Source of the DNA: Candidatus Poribacteria bacterium
GTDB lineage: Bacteria > Poribacteria > WGA-4E > WGA-3G
DNA: 64,000 nt
Direction: 5' to 3'
Assembly: GCA_022824265.1 (NCBI GenBank)
Contig: JAJEAG010000014.1
Location: forward strand, 1-64,000
Shown: piece by piece, positions 8,183-17,344 of the stretch
Layout of the letters: each line of letters starts with the position of its first letter
How positions within the stretch are numbered: position 1 is the stretch's first letter
Made by a program: the position numbers and the translations under genes
The notes under the pieces: model-generated
The model's database searches: none
The model's input: the letters and a program-made list of their open reading frames with translations, nothing else
What the model was told of the DNA's origin: nothing

Positions 8183-9535
8183 ATGGATAATAATTATAAT
8201 GAAATAGATAAGTCCTATGTTTGGCATCCACTGTTCCAGCACCAACGATTGGAAGAAACGGACTTGATGGTTTTTAAATCAGCGCACGGAACAACAGTTG
8301 TAGATGAGGATGGACGCGAATATTTAGATGCATATTCAGCCCTATGGAATGTAAATGTTGGATACGGAAGGAAAGAAATTGCAGATGCTGTATATGCACA
8401 AATACAAGAATTACCTTATTATCCACACTCGCAGATTAATGTCCCTGCTACTGAATTAGCTGAACAGTTAGCGGAATGTCTTCCGGGTGATCTAAATCAT
8501 GTGTATTTCTGCAACAGTGGATCTGAAGCGAATGAAACTGCAATTAAGATTGCAAGACAGTATGGTAGACAGACCTATCCAAGTGAAAATCGGTATAAGA
8601 TAATCAGTCGATATCGCGGATATCACGGATTTACTTACGGAGCGATGTCTGCAACTGGACAGGTACGTAGAAAGAAAGCATTTGAACCATTAGTACCAGG
8701 CTTCCATCACGCGAGTCCTCCATACTGCTATAGGTGTCCACTCGGTTTGGATTACAAATCGTGTAATTTGGCGTGTGTAGATGAGATTGAACGTATCATT
8801 CTATCGGAAGGGGTTGAAACTGTAATTGGCGTTATTGCTGAACCTATTATTGGGGGAGGCGGTGTAATCGTACCGTCGGACGATTATTTCCCAAAATTAC
8901 GGGAAATCTGTGATAAATACGGGTTATTACTTATCCTTGATGAAGTCATTACCGGTTTCGGTAGGACAGGAAAAATGTTTGCCTGTGAACACTGGGAAAT
9001 TCAACCTGATATTATCACGCTTGCTAAAGGGTTAACAAGTGGTTATATCCCACTCGGTGCGTGCGTTACATCCTCAACCGTATTCAATACCTTTTTAGGT
9101 GAACCGGATGAGAATAAAGAGTTTGCTCAAGTCTGTACTTATGGTGGACATCCAGTTGCATGTGCAGCAGGTGTTGCTAATCTGAAAATACTACAGGAAG
9201 AACGACTCTGGGAAAACGCTGAGAAAATTGGAACATATTTACTTGAAAAACTCAAGACTTTAGAAACTTTACCAAACGTAGGAGAAGTGCGTGGTAAGGG
9301 GTTAATGTTAGCAGTTGAGTTTATTAATACAGATAAAACACAACTCAGCACATCAGATACTAATAAAATTGTCGGACAGTTGAGAGAAAAGGGGCTTATT
9401 GTTGGGAAAATCGGTCATGCTGTTGATGAACCAGAAAATATCATTTATATAGCACCCCCTCTAATTCTGACTGAAACGGAAGCAGAGTTAATTTTCAACA
9501 CATTAAGCGAGGTACTTATCCAATATAATTTTTAG
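8183..9535 (+). CDS. Class III pyridoxal-phosphate aminotransferase (taurine/beta-alanine--pyruvate type)
   Basis: A 450-residue fold type I aminotransferase acting on an omega-amino group. Signature features are NSGSEANE near 112-119, the YRGYHG motif near 153, LDEVITGFGRTG with the PLP-ring aspartate, and the Schiff-base lysine Lys282 in LAKGLTSGY. A CYRC-x8-9-C-x3-C stretch around residues 182-198 is shared with the taurine:pyruvate/adenosylmethionine-type branch as I recall it. The substrate cannot be fixed from sequence; taurine, beta-alanine, putrescine or 7-oxononanoate relatives are all possible. It sits 22 bases after argS behind a good site (ggagg, 8169-8173). Its last 33 bases overlap the convergent MTA phosphorylase gene. 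Confidence 0.85.
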   Translation: MDNNYNEIDKSYVWHPLFQHQRLEETDLMVFKSAHGTTVVDEDGREYLDAYSALWNVNVGYGRKEIADAVYAQIQELPYYPHSQINVPATELAEQLAECLPGDLNHVYFCNSGSEANETAIKIARQYGRQTYPSENRYKIISRYRGYHGFTYGAMSATGQVRRKKAFEPLVPGFHHASPPYCYRCPLGLDYKSCNLACVDEIERIILSEGVETVIGVIAEPIIGGGGVIVPSDDYFPKLREICDKYGLLLILDEVITGFGRTGKMFACEHWEIQPDIITLAKGLTSGYIPLGACVTSSTVFNTFLGEPDENKEFAQVCTYGGHPVACAAGVANLKILQEERLWENAEKIGTYLLEKLKTLETLPNVGEVRGKGLMLAVEFINTDKTQLSTSDTNKIVGQLREKGLIVGKIGHAVDEPENIIYIAPPLILTETEAELIFNTLSEVLIQYNF

Positions 9536-10366
9536 TTGATGTTTCTTGGTAATTGGAATCTTGTCAGGATTTGTTGCGATCGCATATTGTAATGCATTAG
9601 CACAAGCACAATTGCGTTCCTCATCAGCCATTTTGGAAACCATATTCTTTACAATCTGTTTTGATACTTCTACATTAGACCTTAGATTATCCAATATCAT
9701 CTCAGTTGTAACGTTATCATGTTCAGTATGCCAACAATCATAATCAGTTGAACAAGCGAGGATTGCATAACACATTTCTGCTTCACGGGCAAGTTTTGCT
9801 TCCGGTGCAGCTGTCATGCCGATAATATCAAAACCGAGGTGTCTATAGACATTGGATTCTGCTTGCGTGGAGAAACCAGGACCTTCCATACAGATATATG
9901 TGCCACCATTATGAACATGTGCACCGACTTCAGTTGCAGCATCATATATTTGACTGCTTAGGTGTGAACAAAACGGGTGTGCCATGCTAATGTGTGCAGC
10001 GATACCATCTCCAAAAAAGGTAGAGATACGGTTCTTTGTGTGATCGTAAAGTTGATCAGGCACAACAAAATGACGTGGTTCAATTTCCTGTTTCAGGCTA
10101 CCTACAGCACTGACAGAAATAATCGTTTCTACACCAAGAGATTTTAATGCATATATATTTGCACGGACATTAATATCTGAAGGAAGAAGAGGATGACCGA
10201 CCCCATGTCTTGGTAAAAAGACAACCTGGTGTCCTTCAAGATTTCCCTGAATAAACGCATCACTTGGTTTACCAAAAGGAGTATCAATTTCTATATTTTT
10301 TATATCTGATAAGCCTTCAATCTGATAAAAACCACTGCCACCTATTATGCCGATTTTGACATGCAT
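9503..10366 (-). CDS. mtnP: S-methyl-5'-thioadenosine phosphorylase
   Basis: A 287-residue member of the PNP/MTAP phosphorylase family. It splits methylthioadenosine (a by-product of polyamine or quorum-signal synthesis) with phosphate into adenine and methylthioribose-1-phosphate. Visible motifs are the N-terminal phosphate loop IGGSGFYQ (8-15), LPRHGVGHPLLPSDINVRANI around 50-70 (split signature), EGPGFSTQAE with the substrate-binding residues, and IGMTAAPEAKLAREAE, where the MTA-x-PE pattern and an aspartate a little downstream (STDYDCWH) separate MTA from inosine/guanosine enzymes. The 3' end overlaps the plus-strand aminotransferase by 33 bases; the 5' end faces the MBL gene across 51 bases. 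Full length for the family. Confidence 0.92.
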   Translation of the reverse strand: MHVKIGIIGGSGFYQIEGLSDIKNIEIDTPFGKPSDAFIQGNLEGHQVVFLPRHGVGHPLLPSDINVRANIYALKSLGVETIISVSAVGSLKQEIEPRHFVVPDQLYDHTKNRISTFFGDGIAAHISMAHPFCSHLSSQIYDAATEVGAHVHNGGTYICMEGPGFSTQAESNVYRHLGFDIIGMTAAPEAKLAREAEMCYAILACSTDYDCWHTEHDNVTTEMILDNLRSNVEVSKQIVKNMVSKMADEERNCACANALQYAIATNPDKIPITKKHQLKIILDKYLA

Positions 10367-10417
10367 CTATTTCTATACTCCAAAGGAAAGCAATAACTAT
10401 TGCGAAATTAAATTACT

Positions 10418-11239
10418 ATGACATTGTTACAATGTGGAAATTGGATTCTTGAAGGTAAGTCCAGTTCAGCGGTCGCAACTTATATTCGGATAAAGGAATT
10501 AGATCTGATATTCGATTTGGGCAGATGTCCAATGCGGTTTATCGGAACTAACCATATATTTATATCACATTTTCATCTTGACCATTATTTTGGGTTACCG
10601 ATTTATATTAGTCAACGTTGGCTTGCTGGTATGCCACCCGGTAATATCTTTGTGCCGCAGAATGGACATAAACAATTGCGGAACATTCTGAACAAAATAT
10701 CTTCATTAGATAGAGGTAAGGAATGGGGTTATCAACTAACACCAGTAGAGGTTGGAGATACTATCCATTTTCGTCAGAATTTAGTCGCTCATATCCTACC
10801 TGGGAATCACAGTGTACCCGCGGTTTCCTTCCTAATATGTGAAATTCGCAAAAAATTGAAGCCTGAATACCGAAATTTATCTGAAAGAGAAATCGTGGCA
10901 CTCAAGCAATCAGGTGTTGAAATTACGAATGAAGTACAATTACCTTTAGTCGCATATTTAGGAGACACCCGCGGTATTTCTGTTGATTCACATCCATTGC
11001 TCAAGAAATGCAAACTATTGATATGTGAATGTACATTTATAACACCTGAACATCGAGAACGAGCAAAGAGAACGAAACATTTACATCTGGATATGATACC
11101 GATTCTCTTAGAAGAATTTGAGAGCGAACACATCGTTCTAAATCACTTTTCACGGCGTTACACTCCGGAATTCATCCGCCACGAAATATATAAAAGGCTG
11201 CCTACCTCTGAACATTTAAGAGTTAAACTGTTATTGTAG
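10418..11239 (+). CDS. Metallo-beta-lactamase-fold hydrolase, RNase Z-like
   Basis: A 273-residue MBL-fold protein. The di-zinc motif HFHLDH is at residues 52-57, and later ligands appear in PGNHS (~131), LGDTRG (~183) and NHFSRRY (~248). The order of motifs, including the C-terminal HFS, resembles tRNA 3' endonuclease RNase Z/ElaC. It also has an ECTF segment with a HLHL after it, as in ElaC-type enzymes. RNase Z removes 3' trailers from tRNA precursors. The chain is somewhat short, the RNase Z exosite is not clearly visible, and another MBL phosphodiesterase function is possible. It is divergent from mtnP. Confidence 0.72.
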   Translation: MTLLQCGNWILEGKSSSAVATYIRIKELDLIFDLGRCPMRFIGTNHIFISHFHLDHYFGLPIYISQRWLAGMPPGNIFVPQNGHKQLRNILNKISSLDRGKEWGYQLTPVEVGDTIHFRQNLVAHILPGNHSVPAVSFLICEIRKKLKPEYRNLSEREIVALKQSGVEITNEVQLPLVAYLGDTRGISVDSHPLLKKCKLLICECTFITPEHRERAKRTKHLHLDMIPILLEEFESEHIVLNHFSRRYTPEFIRHEIYKRLPTSEHLRVKLLL

Positions 11240-11312
11240 TATATCACTGTCTGAAGGATATATTGATAGATTCGGTATTCCATCCTTATTTGACAAAACC
11301 CGACAATTATTC

Positions 11313-11345
11313 GTAGGTTGGATTGTTATGCTTAACCCAACCTAC
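11313..11345. repeat. Palindrome gtaggttgg...ccaacctac
   Basis: 9-bp arms at 11313-11321 and 11337-11345 around a 15-base loop, between two convergent genes. The arm sequence recurs at 58278-58310 and a relative is at 56924-56963, so this is a member of a dispersed palindrome family rather than a classic terminator. Confidence 0.65.
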
Positions 11346-11407
11346 TCAATACAGTTTCCATATAGTTACAACTATTTTCCTTGAAAATCATATACCAACA
11401 AATTACT

Positions 11408-12811
11408 CTAATTTCCTGATTCTGGGTGTGAATTTGGATCTTGGTCAGATGTGCCAACCTCCTGTTCCTCATAGAACATATAGCCATCCTCATCTTGGTC
11501 CAATTCATATTGGCGAACGATCTGTTCGGCTTCTCGGAAATGTGGTGTATCGCCTTTTGTTATGCTCATATATGCTTTGAAACCTTCATACGCAGCACGG
11601 AATTCCCGTATAGCTCGATAACAGACTGCTTGTTGGTAGACACACTCATTCCGCCAAGTGGACTCAGCTGCATTTTGAAGAAGGTCTTCAAATGCTTGAA
11701 TAGCACGTTCATATTCACCACTTTGTTGATACAGTGAACCGATCTTGTATAGAGAATCGGCAACAGCAAATTTTTTGTGAGAAAGATCGCGAACTATAGC
11801 TTTATTTGTTTCAATCGCATTTGGATAGTTACGTAGTTTTTCCCAGTTATTCGCTATCTGTTGGTAATTTTGAACGATTAGATCAGCCTTTCCCTGTATC
11901 CATTTTTCAGAGGGAAGCACATAACGACCAAGTTTTTCGTACTCCATCGCTTTTTTGCTTTTATTCCGCTGAATTTCATCTTGAAGTCCCTTGATTTCTT
12001 TCAATAGGGCTTCAGTTTTATTTAATTCAATAATTACCTGCTTAGCTTCAAAAGTGTCAGGAAACTTTTGAGCAACTGCTACATACGCACCCCAACCACC
12101 AGCATTGGTATAATCAAATAATTCGTAGAAGTATAAGTTACCAACTTGAAGTTGGGCTTGTACTGCTTTTTCATGTTCTGGAAACTCAGAAACCATCCGT
12201 TCATAAGTTGCAATAGCTTGAGGGTAATTTTCCAAAGATTCATAAGCTTTAGCAACTTTATATAGGGATTCCGCAGCAATGCTATACGTTTCTTTAGACT
12301 GCTCTGTATCATAGAGTGCTTTATAGTTCTGATAATTTGCTAATTCAGTATCAATTTGTTGTCGGTTTCTACGAATCCGTGCAATCCCACTTTTTGCTTC
12401 ATTGGCATAATAACCAGTGGGGGCAAGTTCAATGATTGCTTGGTAATGTTCGTTAGCCTTATCCCACTCATAATGTTTCGTGTAGATTTTAGCGATTTGA
12501 TGATGTGCACGTTGTGCATATTTACCATCGGAATCTTGCTGAATTATTTCAAGATATATAGACCTTGCCCTATCATATAGTTTACGTTGTTCGGCTATAG
12601 CTTTATCTCTCTTTTCAGGATCATCAGAATGTATTGATATTGCTTCTGCATCAGCAAAGGCATTATCAGCATTCTGGATTTTCGCACTTAACGGGACGAG
12701 ATTAATGCCTGTCCCGCATCCAACTGTTGCTATGACCAGCACACCGAGCAGTAGAATAATCAGGTAGCTTCGATCTATTCTTAGAACGAAACTGGGTATA
12801 AAACGGGTCAT
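11408..12811 (-). CDS. TPR outer-membrane-type lipoprotein
   Basis: A 467-residue lipoprotein: hydrophobic stretch at residues 17-29 and a lipobox IATVGC with Cys32 as the lipidated residue. The mature part is almost wholly helical TPR units, for example RSIYLEIIQQDSDGKYAQRA, NEHYQAIIELAPTGYYANEA and QAIATYERMVSEFPEHEKAV. These resemble BamD/YbgF-type periplasmic scaffolds, with a tail rich in Glu/Asp. It probably acts as a protein-protein scaffold on the periplasmic face of the envelope; the partner is unknown. It is a single transcription unit with its own promoter (12894-12921). Confidence 0.82.
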   Translation of the reverse strand: MTRFIPSFVLRIDRSYLIILLLGVLVIATVGCGTGINLVPLSAKIQNADNAFADAEAISIHSDDPEKRDKAIAEQRKLYDRARSIYLEIIQQDSDGKYAQRAHHQIAKIYTKHYEWDKANEHYQAIIELAPTGYYANEAKSGIARIRRNRQQIDTELANYQNYKALYDTEQSKETYSIAAESLYKVAKAYESLENYPQAIATYERMVSEFPEHEKAVQAQLQVGNLYFYELFDYTNAGGWGAYVAVAQKFPDTFEAKQVIIELNKTEALLKEIKGLQDEIQRNKSKKAMEYEKLGRYVLPSEKWIQGKADLIVQNYQQIANNWEKLRNYPNAIETNKAIVRDLSHKKFAVADSLYKIGSLYQQSGEYERAIQAFEDLLQNAAESTWRNECVYQQAVCYRAIREFRAAYEGFKAYMSITKGDTPHFREAEQIVRQYELDQDEDGYMFYEEQEVGTSDQDPNSHPESGN

Positions 12812-12893
12812 CGTTGTTAATCCTCCTAAGGTATGAATAATGAAAACCTTCCGGTCAGTAAATGAATTACCATAATATTATATTTCTACTTTT

Positions 12894-12921
12894 AGTATAG
12901 CAAATTTGCGAAAATAGTCAA
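12894..12921 (-). promoter_or_regulatory. Sigma70-type promoter of the TPR lipoprotein gene
   Basis: Read on the minus strand: TTGACT (12921-12916), 16-base spacer, TATACT (12899-12894). It lies 83 bases upstream of the ATG at 12811. Confidence 0.65.
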
Positions 12922-12924
12922 GAG

Positions 12925-13135
12925 AAAAGAAATACAAATGATATAAAGTTATAATATGCATAAAACTATTTCTTCAACAGATTCATTCAATTATCGATTT
13001 TTCTGTCTGAATCACGGAAGACGCGGAGTCCACGGAAAACGCAGTAGGAAGAGGAAAACATGTAATGCGTGATTCAGGTAGAAGTGCCTATGGGTAGAAA
13101 CCCTTCTACATGATTACTACGCGACAATTCCATAT
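12925..13135. repeat. Intergenic region with palindromic dispersed repeat
   Basis: No gene is seen. ctgaatcacg (13007-13016) and cgtgattcag (13068-13077) are 10-bp inverted arms around an acggaagacgcggagtccacgg-type filler, and gtagaagtgcctatgggtag...cttctac follows. gattactacgcgacaatt at 13112-13129 recurs, inverted with one mismatch, at 54727-54744, next to another tgaatc/gattca palindrome. This looks like a dispersed repeat family. Confidence 0.55.
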
Positions 13136-13159
13136 CTTTGAATGCTTCAATAAAACTTA

Positions 13160-13188
13160 TTGACAAATCAGTATAAAATCTATAGAAT
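13160..13188 (+). promoter_or_regulatory. Sigma70-type promoter of the dehydrogenase gene
   Basis: TTGACA (13160-13165), 17-base spacer, TAGAAT (13183-13188). The TTG at 13160 begins the longest open frame but is the first base of this -35 box, which argues that translation starts at 13247. Confidence 0.65.
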
Positions 13189-13246
13189 TATTTTATTCAA
13201 TAACATTAGTCACAGAATGTGCGAACATAAATATATGGAGGGGAAT

Positions 13247-14149
13247 ATGGCAAACGCAGATTATAAAATAGGGGTTGTCGGTGTTGGGAGGATGGGTGCA
13301 AATATCGCAAGACACCTCAATGATGAAGGATTTAACGTTGTCGTTGTATATGACGTTGCAAGTGAACGTGCAGAAGAACTGGCAACAGAACTTAACGCAA
13401 CGGCTGCTAACAAGTTATCACAAGTCACCGAACTTGCAGATTACATCATCACGGTTGTAACAGATGACAATGCAATGCGTCAGATATACTCCGATAATGC
13501 AGAAGATAGTCTGCTTAAAGGAGCATCAGGAAAAGTTTTTATCAATTGTGCTACGTTAAGTCCACAGGTTCATGTAGACATTGAAGGTCTTGCGAAAAAA
13601 CATGGTGCTGAAAGTCTTGAAGGATGTATGGCAAGTAGCATTACACAAGCACGAGAAGGCACGCTTTATCTAATGTGCGGTGGTAAGAAAGAAACATTTG
13701 ATAAAGTAAAAACTATTCTGGATTCAATGAGCGTATCGTTACGTTATATCGGTGAAGCAGGTAAAGCAGCTCAGGTCAAAGCACTTGTTAATATGGTGAT
13801 GAATATCAACACAGCTGGTCTTGCCGAAGGCTTGGGATTAGGTGCTGCGCTTGGTTTGGATTTGGAAATGCTGCAAGAGGTATTCGCTCAAACTGGTGCA
13901 AATTCCCGTGTTTTAGAGACAGATGGTGAAGACATGCAGATTCGTGATCATGAATGTTATTTTTCTGCTGCACATGCTTCTAAAGATTCAGGTATTGCTC
14001 TTGACCTTGCAGATGATGCTGGTATCTCTCTACCACTGGCACAAGCTACTAAAGACCAATATGACCGTATGATTGAACAAGGATTAGGAGATTTAGACAA
14101 GTCCGGAATAGCAGAATTGACCTTCCCCGGACGCGGCAAAAACGCCTAA
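13247..14149 (+). CDS. NAD(P)-dependent beta-hydroxyacid dehydrogenase (3-hydroxyisobutyrate / tartronate semialdehyde type)
   Basis: A 300-residue cytoplasmic oxidoreductase. The N-terminal Rossmann fold carries GVVGVGRMGANIARHL (GxGxxG), then DVASERAEEL after strand 2, then the substrate-loop region. The catalytic lysine lies in GKAAQVKALVNM (about residue 170), and a helical dimerisation half follows. The family reduces or oxidises small beta-hydroxyacids such as 3-hydroxyisobutyrate, 2-hydroxy-3-oxopropionate or succinic semialdehyde; which one is not decidable here. The start is the ATG at 13247 behind ggagggg (13237-13243). Starts further upstream would overlap the promoter. It precedes a nucleotidyltransferase/glycosyltransferase pair by 62 bases. 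Confidence 0.88.
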   Translation: MANADYKIGVVGVGRMGANIARHLNDEGFNVVVVYDVASERAEELATELNATAANKLSQVTELADYIITVVTDDNAMRQIYSDNAEDSLLKGASGKVFINCATLSPQVHVDIEGLAKKHGAESLEGCMASSITQAREGTLYLMCGGKKETFDKVKTILDSMSVSLRYIGEAGKAAQVKALVNMVMNINTAGLAEGLGLGAALGLDLEMLQEVFAQTGANSRVLETDGEDMQIRDHECYFSAAHASKDSGIALDLADDAGISLPLAQATKDQYDRMIEQGLGDLDKSGIAELTFPGRGKNA

Positions 14150-14170
14150 GGTTGAAATAAGAGGGTATTT

Positions 14171-14198
14171 ATGAGATTCTTGAAATGATGAATCTCAT
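14171..14198 (+). terminator. Hairpin between dehydrogenase and RmlA-like genes
   Basis: atgagattc (14171-14179) pairs perfectly with gaatctcat (14190-14198) around a 10-base loop, 22 bases after the dehydrogenase stop. There is no clear T-run after it, so it may be a weak terminator, an attenuator, or an RNA-stability element. Confidence 0.35.
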
Positions 14199-14211
14199 CA
14201 TAAACTGATAT

Positions 14212-14955
14212 ATGTCGGATAACATAAACAATGAAACGCTCAAAGGGGTAATTCTTGCAGGTGGTTTAGGAACACGATTATACCCACTTACCAAGGTAAC
14301 GAGTAAACACTTATTGCCAGTTGGAAACGAACCGATGGTGTTTCACACCATCCAACTACTTACAGAAGCAGGTATCAACGATATTCTCATTGTTACAAAT
14401 CCAATTCATGTTGGTGATTTTGTCAATGTGTTAGGTAGTGGTAAAGAATTTGGATGTGAATTCACATATCGGGTTCAGGAAGAGGCAAAGGGAATTGCAC
14501 ATGCACTCGCATTAGCGGAAGGCTTCGCTGCAGGTGGATCCACCGTTGTTATGCTTGGAGATAACATTTTTGAGTCATCAATTAGACAAGTTGTTCAGGA
14601 TTTCAAAACTCAACAGAATGGTGCACGTGTACTCCTTAAACAGGTTGACGATCCTGAACGGTTCGGTGTAGCAAATTTTAACGGCAACAAAATCGTTTCT
14701 ATTGAAGAGAAACCTGATCACCCTAAGAGTAATTTCGCTGTAGTCGGAGTTTATATATACGATTCATCAGTATTTGAGATTATAAGAACTATTGAACCTT
14801 CACAGCGCGGTGAATATGAAATAACATCTGTCAATAATGTATATATTGAGCGCGGGCAACTTAGTTATACTATATTACAAGGTGAATGGGTGGATGCTGG
14901 CACTATTGATTCACTTGCAGAAGCACACAGGATAATTCTAAATCGGAAGGAGTAG
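14212..14955 (+). CDS. Glucose-1-phosphate thymidylyltransferase-like nucleotidyltransferase
   Basis: A 247-residue sugar nucleotidyltransferase that joins a sugar-1-phosphate to an NTP (commonly dTTP + Glc-1-P) to make an activated sugar. The signature ILAGGLGTRLYPLT is at residues 14-27, with SKHLLPVGNEPM after it, VMLGDNIF near 117 (metal/phosphate), and VEEKPDHPKS-like text near 165. It is the short RmlA-type form lacking the C-terminal beta-helix found in longer acetyl-coupled enzymes. It is followed three bases later by a GT2 glycosyltransferase, so the pair probably feeds surface polysaccharide or glycolipid synthesis. Confidence 0.85.
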   Translation: MSDNINNETLKGVILAGGLGTRLYPLTKVTSKHLLPVGNEPMVFHTIQLLTEAGINDILIVTNPIHVGDFVNVLGSGKEFGCEFTYRVQEEAKGIAHALALAEGFAAGGSTVVMLGDNIFESSIRQVVQDFKTQQNGARVLLKQVDDPERFGVANFNGNKIVSIEEKPDHPKSNFAVVGVYIYDSSVFEIIRTIEPSQRGEYEITSVNNVYIERGQLSYTILQGEWVDAGTIDSLAEAHRIILNRKE

Positions 14956-14957
14956 CA

Positions 14958-16181
14958 TTGAACGCTACACAAAAACCATATTTATCGATTATAGTTCCAG
15001 TTTATAATGAGGAGGAAAATGTCCGCCCACTGTATGAGAAAATTCGTTCTGTATGTGAATCAATAGGCAAATCATACGAAGTTCTGTTTGTTGATGATGG
15101 GAGTCAAGATAAAACCTTTGATGTACTTTCAGAAATACGAGAATATTCGCCTAATTTATCTGTAATTAGATTTCAAGAGAATGAAGGTCAGACTTCTGCG
15201 ATGGCAGCCGGGTTTGAATACGCCCAAGGTGAGTTTATTATCAGTATGGATGGTGACTTGCAGAACGATCCAGCAGATATACCGCAATTGCTTGAAAAGC
15301 TTGATGAGGATTACGATCTTGTCTGCGGATGGCGGAAAGAACGGCAGGACAAATTTTTTACAAGACGATTACCTTCTGTCGTTGCAAACTGGATCATTAG
15401 CAAGGTGACCGGTGTAGATATTCATGACAACGGATGTTCATTGAAGGCATATCGTGCTGAAGTAATTAAACAAGTTCCACTATATGGAGAAATGCATCGA
15501 TTTATTCCTGCAATGTCAACTGTTGTAGGTGCACGTATTGCTGAAATTGTCGTCAAACATCATCCTCGACGGTTTGGAACAAGCAAATATGGACTTGGTA
15601 GAATATGGCGAGTATTTCTTGATATATTAGCGTTTAAGTTGATCCTTTCTGTCTTTGCACAAAAGTCTAATCATAATCGCCACCAATCAACAGAACAGCC
15701 ATTTCGTCAGCAAATAATTCCTAAATACAACGTATACCGCATCGCGGCCTACTTAAGTTTGCCTTTCTTCATAATTGGATGTGTTTTTATCAATGCTGCT
15801 ATTATTGTCGCTATAAGTAGTATAATCTTAGGTATTTTGCTTATAGGAATCAGTTTTATTACTGTTTGGTCACTTTCAATAGCACAACGTGATGTTGCCG
15901 AATTAAGTCCACTTTCATCTTTTTTTATATATCGCTGTGCGAGGCGACCTATAAGAAGTTTTGGTCCTATAGGAGTGTTTGTTTCAATATTGGGGGCTGT
16001 ATTAATGGTTGGATTCCCTCACATCGGACCTATACTTATGAATACGGGTATTCTGATATTCTGTAGTGGTTTATTCGGTGAAACTATTGCTTACGCGAAT
16101 GCTAAAAGGGTTGTTGATTACAGGATTGAGATCTTTTTGGAATCAAAGAACAATGGGAATCGACTTGAAAATGTTATCTGA
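14958..16181 (+). CDS. GT2 family membrane glycosyltransferase (dolichyl/undecaprenyl-phosphate sugar type)
   Basis: A 407-residue protein with a TTG start preceded by ggaaggag (14945-14952). Residues 1-230 are a GT-A fold related to DPM1/ArnC/GtrB: SIIVPVYNEEENV, VDDGSQDKTFD, and MDGDLQNDPADIP with the metal-binding DxD-like site. The C-terminal part has at least four hydrophobic segments (about 265-310 and 340-385), placing it in the cytoplasmic membrane. Such enzymes move a sugar from an NDP-sugar to a polyprenyl phosphate carrier. The RmlA-like gene directly upstream may supply the donor. The downstream aminotransferase gene overlaps its end. Confidence 0.82.
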   Translation: MNATQKPYLSIIVPVYNEEENVRPLYEKIRSVCESIGKSYEVLFVDDGSQDKTFDVLSEIREYSPNLSVIRFQENEGQTSAMAAGFEYAQGEFIISMDGDLQNDPADIPQLLEKLDEDYDLVCGWRKERQDKFFTRRLPSVVANWIISKVTGVDIHDNGCSLKAYRAEVIKQVPLYGEMHRFIPAMSTVVGARIAEIVVKHHPRRFGTSKYGLGRIWRVFLDILAFKLILSVFAQKSNHNRHQSTEQPFRQQIIPKYNVYRIAAYLSLPFFIIGCVFINAAIIVAISSIILGILLIGISFITVWSLSIAQRDVAELSPLSSFFIYRCARRPIRSFGPIGVFVSILGAVLMVGFPHIGPILMNTGILIFCSGLFGETIAYANAKRVVDYRIEIFLESKNNGNRLENVI

Positions 16182-17301
16182 AAAATGGAGAACCGAATTT
16201 CCGGTCTCTAAATCCTATGTTTATATGAACCATGCTGGTGTTGCGCCCCTGTCTCGTCGAGTTATGGATGCAATGAAAAGTTTCGTAGAGGATGCTACTA
16301 TGAATGGTGCTGTAAACGTAGAATCTTGGGTGGAAACTGCAGAAATCTGTCGGTCACTTGCAGCCAACTTAATCAATTCTGATCCGACCGAGATAGCATT
16401 CATGAAGAACACTACGCAAGGTATACTGATCGCAGCGAACGGTATTGATTGGAAAAAAGGGGATAATGTTGTCACTACTTCTGTTGAATTTCCTGCAAAT
16501 GTCTATCCATGGTGGAGCCTGAAACAACGATATGGAGTGGAAACCCGTATGGTAACCGAAAAGGTTAGTAGGATCAATCTTGATGATATAATTGATGCAA
16601 TCAATGAACGGACACGAGTTGTTACAATTAGTCATGTAGAATTTGCGTCAGGTTTTAGAAACGACATTAAAGCGATTGGAGAGATTTGTAAAGATCGTGA
16701 TATTTGGTTTGTTGTTGATGCAATTCAGAGTCTTGGCGTGATAGAGGTGGATGTCCAGTCTTGTCATGTTGATATTCTCGCAGCAGACGGACACAAATGG
16801 TTGCTGGCACCTGAGGGAGCAGCGATTTTTTATTGTAATCGTGAAAAACTAGATAAACTTATAAACACAAACATTGGATGGGCAAGTGTTGTAAACCCAC
16901 GCGATTTTCTTAGTTACGATTTAACACAAAAACCGGATGCGACACGTTTTGAAGAAGGTTCCTATAATACTGTTGGTCTATACGGACTTAAGGCTGCGAT
17001 TGAGTTGTTACTTAAAATTGGTATTTCCAAGATAGAGAACCGCGTCCTTGCACTTACTGCAACTTTAATTACTGGTTTGAAATCTAAAGGTTATAAAGTA
17101 ATTACACCTAACGACGATTTTGATCGTGCTGGAATTGTGGTTTTTGAAAGTGAAAAACACTCTCCGACTGAACTATATGAACTCCTTTTTGACCATAACA
17201 TTATTACTGCAGAACGGGGGAGTGGTCTTAGAGTCTCACCCCATTTTTACAACACTGAAGCCGAAATAAGCCGTTTACTTGATGTTCTACCTGATGTATA
17301 A
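16153..17301 (+). CDS. Class V PLP aminotransferase (cysteine-desulfurase/isopenicillin-epimerase-like)
   Basis: A 382-residue fold type I PLP enzyme. YMNHAGVAPLSRRV is the N-terminal substrate region, FMKNTTQGI the phosphate cup, and VVDAIQSLG plus ADGHKWLLAPEGAA carry the PLP aspartate and the Schiff-base lysine in HKW. The relatives I recall include CsdA-like desulfurases and isopenicillin N epimerase-like enzymes. The loop cysteine of a true desulfurase is not evident; the RGSGLRVSPHFYN tail matches the aminotransferase/epimerase side. The ATG at 16153 is chosen (28-base overlap with the GT2 gene); ATG 16171 is a close alternative, and neither has a strong ribosome site. The substrate is unknown. 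Confidence 0.78.
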   Translation: MGIDLKMLSEKWRTEFPVSKSYVYMNHAGVAPLSRRVMDAMKSFVEDATMNGAVNVESWVETAEICRSLAANLINSDPTEIAFMKNTTQGILIAANGIDWKKGDNVVTTSVEFPANVYPWWSLKQRYGVETRMVTEKVSRINLDDIIDAINERTRVVTISHVEFASGFRNDIKAIGEICKDRDIWFVVDAIQSLGVIEVDVQSCHVDILAADGHKWLLAPEGAAIFYCNREKLDKLINTNIGWASVVNPRDFLSYDLTQKPDATRFEEGSYNTVGLYGLKAAIELLLKIGISKIENRVLALTATLITGLKSKGYKVITPNDDFDRAGIVVFESEKHSPTELYELLFDHNIITAERGSGLRVSPHFYNTEAEISRLLDVLPDV

Positions 17302-17344
17302 ACAGATTATATTATTACAGCAAGTTACCCATAGGAACAAATAA

